64,000 nucleotides of DNA, from NCBI GenBank assembly GCA_034669965.1, contig JAXMOK010000011.1, positions 1 to 64,000 of the forward strand, read 5' to 3'. A program made the position numbers and the translations under genes. A model generated the notes under the pieces. It saw nothing but the letters and a program-made list of their open reading frames with translations. It was not told where the DNA came from and ran no database searches. Positions 60,126-64,000 of the stretch are shown piece after piece. Source of the stretch: HXMU1420-13 sp034669965. Its GTDB lineage: Bacteria; Bacteroidota; Rhodothermia; Balneolales; Balneolaceae. Position 1 is the first letter of the stretch; every line of letters begins with the position of its first letter.

Positions 60126-60694
60126 TGGCGTATTTTTTGGAAGTCTTCTACAATTAAATTGGGAACCATAGGCTGGCTCCCTCCGTACTCGATAATCACT
60201 CGTGATTTTGGATCCATCACCATAATCTTATCCGAATGATTGAGAAAATAGAGTTCTTCGCCGACTTCGGTAGTAGTGGTAAACGAAACTTGTGTTCGAA
60301 CCCGCAGACTGTCCATCAATGCTGAAACGGTGGTAGTATCACCGGTGATAAAATCGAAATTATCATCTAATCGAAAAGCAGATTTATACTCTGCGAGTTT
60401 CGAAGGAGTATCGCGATCAGGGTCGAATGAAAATCCAAGAAAGTGAACATCATCCGGCGAGCCTAACTTCTCTTTAATTTTGATCATGTTTTGGGTGATC
60501 AGTGGACAAATATCGGGACAATTAGTGTACACAAAGCCCATCACTACGTATTTGCCTTTATAATCATCGGGGAAGGTAACCGAAACACTATCTTGCGTTA
60601 AAAGCTCAAAAGAGGCGTCGTTCAAATCGTCGATAATCTGTGTACGTTGGCAGGCAAAAAAAAGGAAAAAAGATAAAACCAGGAGTAGCCGCAT
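60122..60694 (-). CDS. SCO-family copper/thiol protein
   Basis: A 190-residue lipoprotein (lipobox FFAC near residue 15) of the SCO1/SenC family. The CxxxC motif is in YTNCPDICPLI near residue 79, and the copper-binding His in FLNHSDKIMVMD near residue 152. The thioredoxin-like core shows GFSFDPDRDTPSKLAEYK. It inserts copper into, or reduces, the CuA site of cytochrome c oxidase. It precedes the PCu(A)C gene with a four-base overlap. The CDF exporter gene is 66 bases upstream of its start on the same strand. Confidence 0.95.
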   Translation of the reverse strand: MRLLLVLSFFLFFACQRTQIIDDLNDASFELLTQDSVSVTFPDDYKGKYVVMGFVYTNCPDICPLITQNMIKIKEKLGSPDDVHFLGFSFDPDRDTPSKLAEYKSAFRLDDNFDFITGDTTTVSALMDSLRVRTQVSFTTTTEVGEELYFLNHSDKIMVMDPKSRVIIEYGGSQPMVPNLIVEDFQKIRQ

Positions 60695-60760
60695 CGAAGT
60701 ATTTTTGATGAATAATTTGGCGATGGAAAAGTACGAAACTATAGCTTTAATAGTCGTTAA

Positions 60761-61687
60761 TTAATGCGAATGTGCTAATTCATGATGATGTGCCGAGCAC
60801 GGTTCAAACTCGAATTCCAGCGTAGAGTGAGTTATCTCATACTTATCGTGGAGCAGCTTTTTGATGGCCGATTTTACCTCTTCCATATTCATTACATCTT
60901 CTTTCTCGATAACCACATGGCACTCTAGTAACACCTGCGATTCATCCAGCCGCCAAACATGAAGGTGGTGAATGTCACATACTTCAACAATCGTTTTGAG
61001 ATTGGATGTAAGTTCATCGAGATCAAGACCCGATGGCTTCGATTCCATCAAAATGTTGATCGTTTCTCGCAGCATGTGATAAGAATGCCACAAGATGTAG
61101 GTGCCAATAAAAATGGTAAGAATGGTATCCACAATGTACCACTGATATTGGATGATGAGCCATCCACCTAAAATTACCCCAACCGAAGAAAATGCATCCG
61201 ACAAAATATGGATGTAGGCACTCTTCATGTTCAGATTATCTTTCGAATCTTTGAACAAAAGGGCTGCGGTAATCACATTGCCGAGTAAGCCTACTATGGC
61301 TACATAAAACATGGTATAGCCGTCAATCTCCTGAGGGTCGAAAAAGCGCTCGAACCCTTCTTTCACCAAAAACAGCGCAACAATTACCAAAGTGATAAGA
61401 TTGATAAAGGCACCGATAATTTCAGCACGTTTGTAGCCAAATGTTTTACGGTGATTGGCTCCTTTCTTAGAGATTTTTCGAGCCACCAAGCTAATACCAA
61501 GCGAAGCGGTATCGTTAAGATTGTGAACGGCATCTGAGAGCAGAGCCAAGCTATTGGAAAGAATACCTCCCACGAACTGCGCCAAAGTGATAATCAGATT
61601 CAGCGCAATCGAAATCCAGAGTTTACCGATGGAGGCATCCTCTATATTGTGGTGATGATGGTGGTGGTGATTATGATCGTGAGACAT
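60761..61687 (-). CDS. CDF-family cation (zinc) efflux transporter
   Basis: A 308-residue inner-membrane CDF transporter. A poly-His N-terminus (residues 3-14) and a His-rich C-terminal tail (SAHHHELAHSH) flank six helices. The metal-site motifs are LLSDAVHNLND (helix 2) and HILSDAFSSVGVI (helix 5). The C-terminal domain has VEVCDIHHLHVWRLDE. It should export Zn2+ or Cd2+ by proton exchange (CzcD/ZitB type). The His-rich loops indicate zinc. It lies between the copper genes and a small membrane protein. Confidence 0.95.
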   Translation of the reverse strand: MSHDHNHHHHHHHNIEDASIGKLWISIALNLIITLAQFVGGILSNSLALLSDAVHNLNDTASLGISLVARKISKKGANHRKTFGYKRAEIIGAFINLITLVIVALFLVKEGFERFFDPQEIDGYTMFYVAIVGLLGNVITAALLFKDSKDNLNMKSAYIHILSDAFSSVGVILGGWLIIQYQWYIVDTILTIFIGTYILWHSYHMLRETINILMESKPSGLDLDELTSNLKTIVEVCDIHHLHVWRLDESQVLLECHVVIEKEDVMNMEEVKSAIKKLLHDKYEITHSTLEFEFEPCSAHHHELAHSH

Positions 61688-61721
61688 AACCGAAGATAGG
61701 AAATCGGCTGCTTAATAGTAT

Positions 61722-62171
61722 TTATGCGCCGGCAAACCAGATTCCAAAACTGATAATGATCGAAGCCAGCATCAAAAAGTAAGCTTGTTTTACCGGCTTG
61801 TCGGGCAAAAGCGTTTCGATGGGATGTTCGTCGATAAATTGAAGCAATTCCGATCTAATTTCCTTCTCCTGTTCGTTTAAGATTTCATCGCTTTGGGCAA
61901 GCAATTCTGCTCGGTTCCGAAGCTCATCTACCTGTTGATTGAGAAACTCGGCAATAGTCAATTCATCAATTTTTGCAAGTCCACTTATAATTAGATAAGC
62001 CGGAATACCCACCATAAAAATGGCAATGGCTACCAAAGATTTGTCGTAGACTGTAAGATCAACAAACAAACCCAAAAGCATACTCACCATAGCAGCTAAG
62101 CCCATAATGCAGAGCAAGGCGCTTAAAATGAGGCGTAATTTCCAGTTATTTAGTGCTTTGGTGAGTATCAA
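61722..62171 (-). CDS. Small membrane protein of unknown function
   Basis: A 149-residue protein with two N-terminal helices (about 14-38 and 44-64) and a helix near the C-terminus (127-147). Between them is an acidic, helical segment (EFLNQQVDELRNRAELLAQSDEILNEQEKEIRSE). I do not recognise a family. It lies 15 bases downstream of the M14 carboxypeptidase start-strand partner and 34 bases upstream of the CDF gene. Confidence 0.6.
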   Translation of the reverse strand: MILTKALNNWKLRLILSALLCIMGLAAMVSMLLGLFVDLTVYDKSLVAIAIFMVGIPAYLIISGLAKIDELTIAEFLNQQVDELRNRAELLAQSDEILNEQEKEIRSELLQFIDEHPIETLLPDKPVKQAYFLMLASIIISFGIWFAGA

Positions 62172-62186
62172 AAGTAGGGATTTAAA

Positions 62187-63455
62187 TTAGTTTGCAGCTT
62201 TCCATTCTTCCAGCAAAAGGCGCATTAGAGAATTTGCGGAATGTACACCAAGTTTTTGGATTTGGTGAATCATAAGTTCATCGTTTACCTCAAAAGTTAA
62301 AGCGTCAGCTCCAAAGGTATGAAATAACCAGTTTTTTGAAATCGGTGACGAAGTATCAAACTCTTCGGAGACAAAATTTAGTTCCGGCAATTCAGTTTTC
62401 ACAATTTCGAACCAACGTTGAGAAAGATTATCCGGTGTGGTTACAATTTCACTATTAATTGGGTAGAAAATGTTCTCGTTAGTTGAGTGAAAATCGATTC
62501 CGTAATACACACGCTTCGACGGGTCGTTGAGTATGGGCGTAAGAGCAAATTGAACAGATCTTGTTTCAGGTTGATTGAAGTTTTGCCAATCACGATTTAA
62601 ATCAACACCTTTGGCGTTGTGGCGCCAATGCCCGTTAACAACGCCATCGGGATTGAGCATCGGAAAAGCCTTGACAACAAAATGTTTTCTGAATTCTATT
62701 GCCAGATCAGAGTCGCTAATTAAGGTTTTAAAGAATTCTCGATAAGTGAGAAACCCCGAAAATTCTGGTGGATGTTGGCGGCTCAATAGCACCAAAACTC
62801 CGGCTTCGTCAACGTCAGTTGCATCCACTGTATATTCTAAAATAGCCCGGTTTTGATTGGAGAACCCTACAGTATCAACTTCAATAAACGATTGCCTGAA
62901 ATTCCGCGATTCGTGCAGTAATTCTGAATATCGGCTGTTATCCAGAAAATGTGCCGAAATTGTTTGAGGCTCGGTTTCAAGATATAGCCCAAAGGTTGTG
63001 CTTCCGTTGGCGGTGTCGTACACCGCATTGTTGATGATATGCGTAGCCGACATACTTCCCATTTGGCGATACACTTTTGGTAGGTACCGATGGCGCCCCT
63101 GATTGTAAGCCAATCGCAGTTGAATTGGAATTGGCTCATCAGCCCAAATTTTAAACGCATACCAAGGACTGTTGTTTATCGGGTGATTCTCCGGCTCGAT
63201 GAGCACCTCGAAAGTGGTTTCATTAACTTGATAAAAATCAACGGCACGAGCGCTTTCAAATTCGTTGGTAATCCATACTTTTGGATCACCGGCGCCGATA
63301 GTTCGCAGTTTTTGTGGAGTGATTTCTTTGCCGGTTGTGTTAGTAACACCAGGCGGATCGTACGAGAACCCTGTAAACTCTTGTGATGATTTGCAAGAGA
63401 TTAAGATTATCGAAACAAATAACAGTAACTTCAGTTTCATAATATTGATACCCAT
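62187..63455 (-). CDS. M14-family zinc carboxypeptidase lipoprotein
   Basis: A 422-residue lipoprotein (lipobox LISC near residue 21). The N-terminal 150 residues are beta-rich (M14 N-terminal domain). The catalytic domain has LLSRQHPPEFSG (HxxE zinc ligands), KAFPMLNPDGVVNGHWRHNAKGVDLNRDW (substrate-binding Arg), GIDFHSTNENIFYP (third His) and DALTFEVND (catalytic Glu). Members of the group (cytosolic carboxypeptidase-like, M14D) trim C-terminal residues, in some cases Glu. It sits in the periplasm or on the outer membrane. It is divergent from the BamA-like gene. Confidence 0.92.
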   Translation of the reverse strand: MGINIMKLKLLLFVSIILISCKSSQEFTGFSYDPPGVTNTTGKEITPQKLRTIGAGDPKVWITNEFESARAVDFYQVNETTFEVLIEPENHPINNSPWYAFKIWADEPIPIQLRLAYNQGRHRYLPKVYRQMGSMSATHIINNAVYDTANGSTTFGLYLETEPQTISAHFLDNSRYSELLHESRNFRQSFIEVDTVGFSNQNRAILEYTVDATDVDEAGVLVLLSRQHPPEFSGFLTYREFFKTLISDSDLAIEFRKHFVVKAFPMLNPDGVVNGHWRHNAKGVDLNRDWQNFNQPETRSVQFALTPILNDPSKRVYYGIDFHSTNENIFYPINSEIVTTPDNLSQRWFEIVKTELPELNFVSEEFDTSSPISKNWLFHTFGADALTFEVNDELMIHQIQKLGVHSANSLMRLLLEEWKAAN

Positions 63456-63557
63456 TTGCGTTTAAAATAGGAAGCAATCACGTGCTTTTAAACTTTTAAA
63501 CTGCGTTTTATTAAAGAAAAGTTAGGAGTATACTGTTAAGCATTTTCAAGCCATATT

Positions 63558-64000
63558 TTGATCCGATTTTTATCCCAACATAGCATTATTGTACCGTTTA
63601 TTATCTGCATCATGTTCGGGTTTTCTGCTCAAGTACTTGCGCAGGAAGAAGAGGACCCACCTCGTATCTGGAAAGTTGAAATTGAAGGTAATGAGCGCTT
63701 CGAGGATTTAGTGATAAAGCGATACATCGCAAACGAACGACCTGCATTTCTGAAAAGAATATTCAAAAGAAACTCGGCGGGTATGGACGTAGATATTTTC
63801 GAGATTCGAAAAGATGTAATTCGTATCGAACGTTTTTATGAACGCAGGGGATATCCGGAAGTTGAAGTTCGATTTGAGTTAAGAGACGATGGTTCGCCAG
63901 ATAGGAAAAAGCTTACTTTTGTGATAAACGAAGGTAAACCACTGATTATCCGAACTGTTGACATTGAAATAGTTGCTGATGAAACAACCCGGGCCTACAT
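63558..64000 (+). CDS. BamA/TamA-like outer-membrane protein, 5' part (cut by window edge)
   Basis: An open frame from TTG at 63558 runs off the window. It encodes a signal peptide (hydrophobic VPFIICIMFGFSAQVLAQ), then an acidic stretch and a POTRA-like domain: WKVEIEGNERFEDLVIKRYI and IERFYERRGYPEVEVRFEL, followed by a second POTRA-like start. This is the surface-antigen/BamA/TamA superfamily, which inserts or exports outer-membrane proteins. The TTG is chosen because no ATG gives a full signal peptide; an in-frame ATG at 63612 would give only a short one. The frame is open back to the TAA at 63537. Downstream barrel not seen. Confidence 0.8.
   Translation, partial: MIRFLSQHSIIVPFIICIMFGFSAQVLAQEEEDPPRIWKVEIEGNERFEDLVIKRYIANERPAFLKRIFKRNSAGMDVDIFEIRKDVIRIERFYERRGYPEVEVRFELRDDGSPDRKKLTFVINEGKPLIIRTVDIEIVADETTRAY

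Overview
The window looks like the chromosome of a marine-type member of the Balneolaeota/Rhodothermota (Bacteroidota in the broad sense). This is inferred from several features together: a Por-secretion (T9SS) C-terminal sorting domain containing QNYPNPFNPST on a 1411-residue exported protein, a HmuY/TonB receptor pair, many lipoproteins and outer-membrane barrels, the TIGR03545/TIGR03546 pair and choice-of-anchor B proteins. No rRNA, tRNA, CRISPR array or intact transposon was seen. The left edge cuts through the end of an IS110-type transposase, and the right edge cuts a BamA/TamA-like outer-membrane protein.

Region by region. 1-8.5 kb: IS110 remnant, repeats, an M20 amidohydrolase, mnmE, a two-gene cassette with a FIST-like protein, secG, an MscS channel, an SRAP-like protein that has lost its catalytic residues, and a CPBP protease. 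8.6-10.4 kb: a DEAD-box-like protein with a degenerate Walker A motif and three acidic repeats. 10.5-13.4 kb: an island of palindromic mosaic repeats, including a 366-bp tandem duplication, that holds a ParE/RelE-type toxin-antitoxin pair and a GDCCVxC cysteine-rich protein. 13.5-22.7 kb: an exonuclease-like lipoprotein, an alpha-oxoamine synthase, a choice-of-anchor B lipoprotein, the TIGR03546/TIGR03545 pair and two tandem paralogous envelope proteins.

22.8-27.7 kb and 37.1-41.7 kb carry two related signalling cassettes. Each has a histidine kinase with an N-terminal cyclic-nucleotide-binding fold, a receiver protein with a KPW motif and a membrane transporter. In the first, the receiver is fused to a thioredoxin-reductase-like flavoprotein and sits with a CPA2 cation antiporter. 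In the second, a stand-alone receiver sits with an SLC13/DASS transporter and a porin. Between them lie the large secreted nuclease with a possible structured RNA leader, an MhqD/MhqO-like quinone-detoxification pair with a palindromic operator, a Ste24-like protease and a cystathionine lyase/synthase.

41.8-48.1 kb is ordinary: DUF58, SGNH hydrolase, SDR, an OmpR-type two-component system, aquaporin and small conserved proteins. 48.1-57.2 kb is a minus-strand envelope cluster: TonB receptor, double-HmuY lipoprotein, FG-GAP/choice-of-anchor B fusion, YncE-type propeller with a Met/His-rich loop, and a ten-repeat VCBS lipoprotein. It probably concerns heme or metal handling at the cell surface. 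57.3-63.5 kb holds small conserved proteins, a copper group (DUF411, SCO, PCu(A)C), a CDF zinc-type exporter and an M14 carboxypeptidase. Nothing here is certain to be a new system. The best candidates are the paired kinase/receiver/transporter cassettes, the two degenerate nucleic-acid enzymes, the structured leader at 32.2 kb and the FIST-like cassette.
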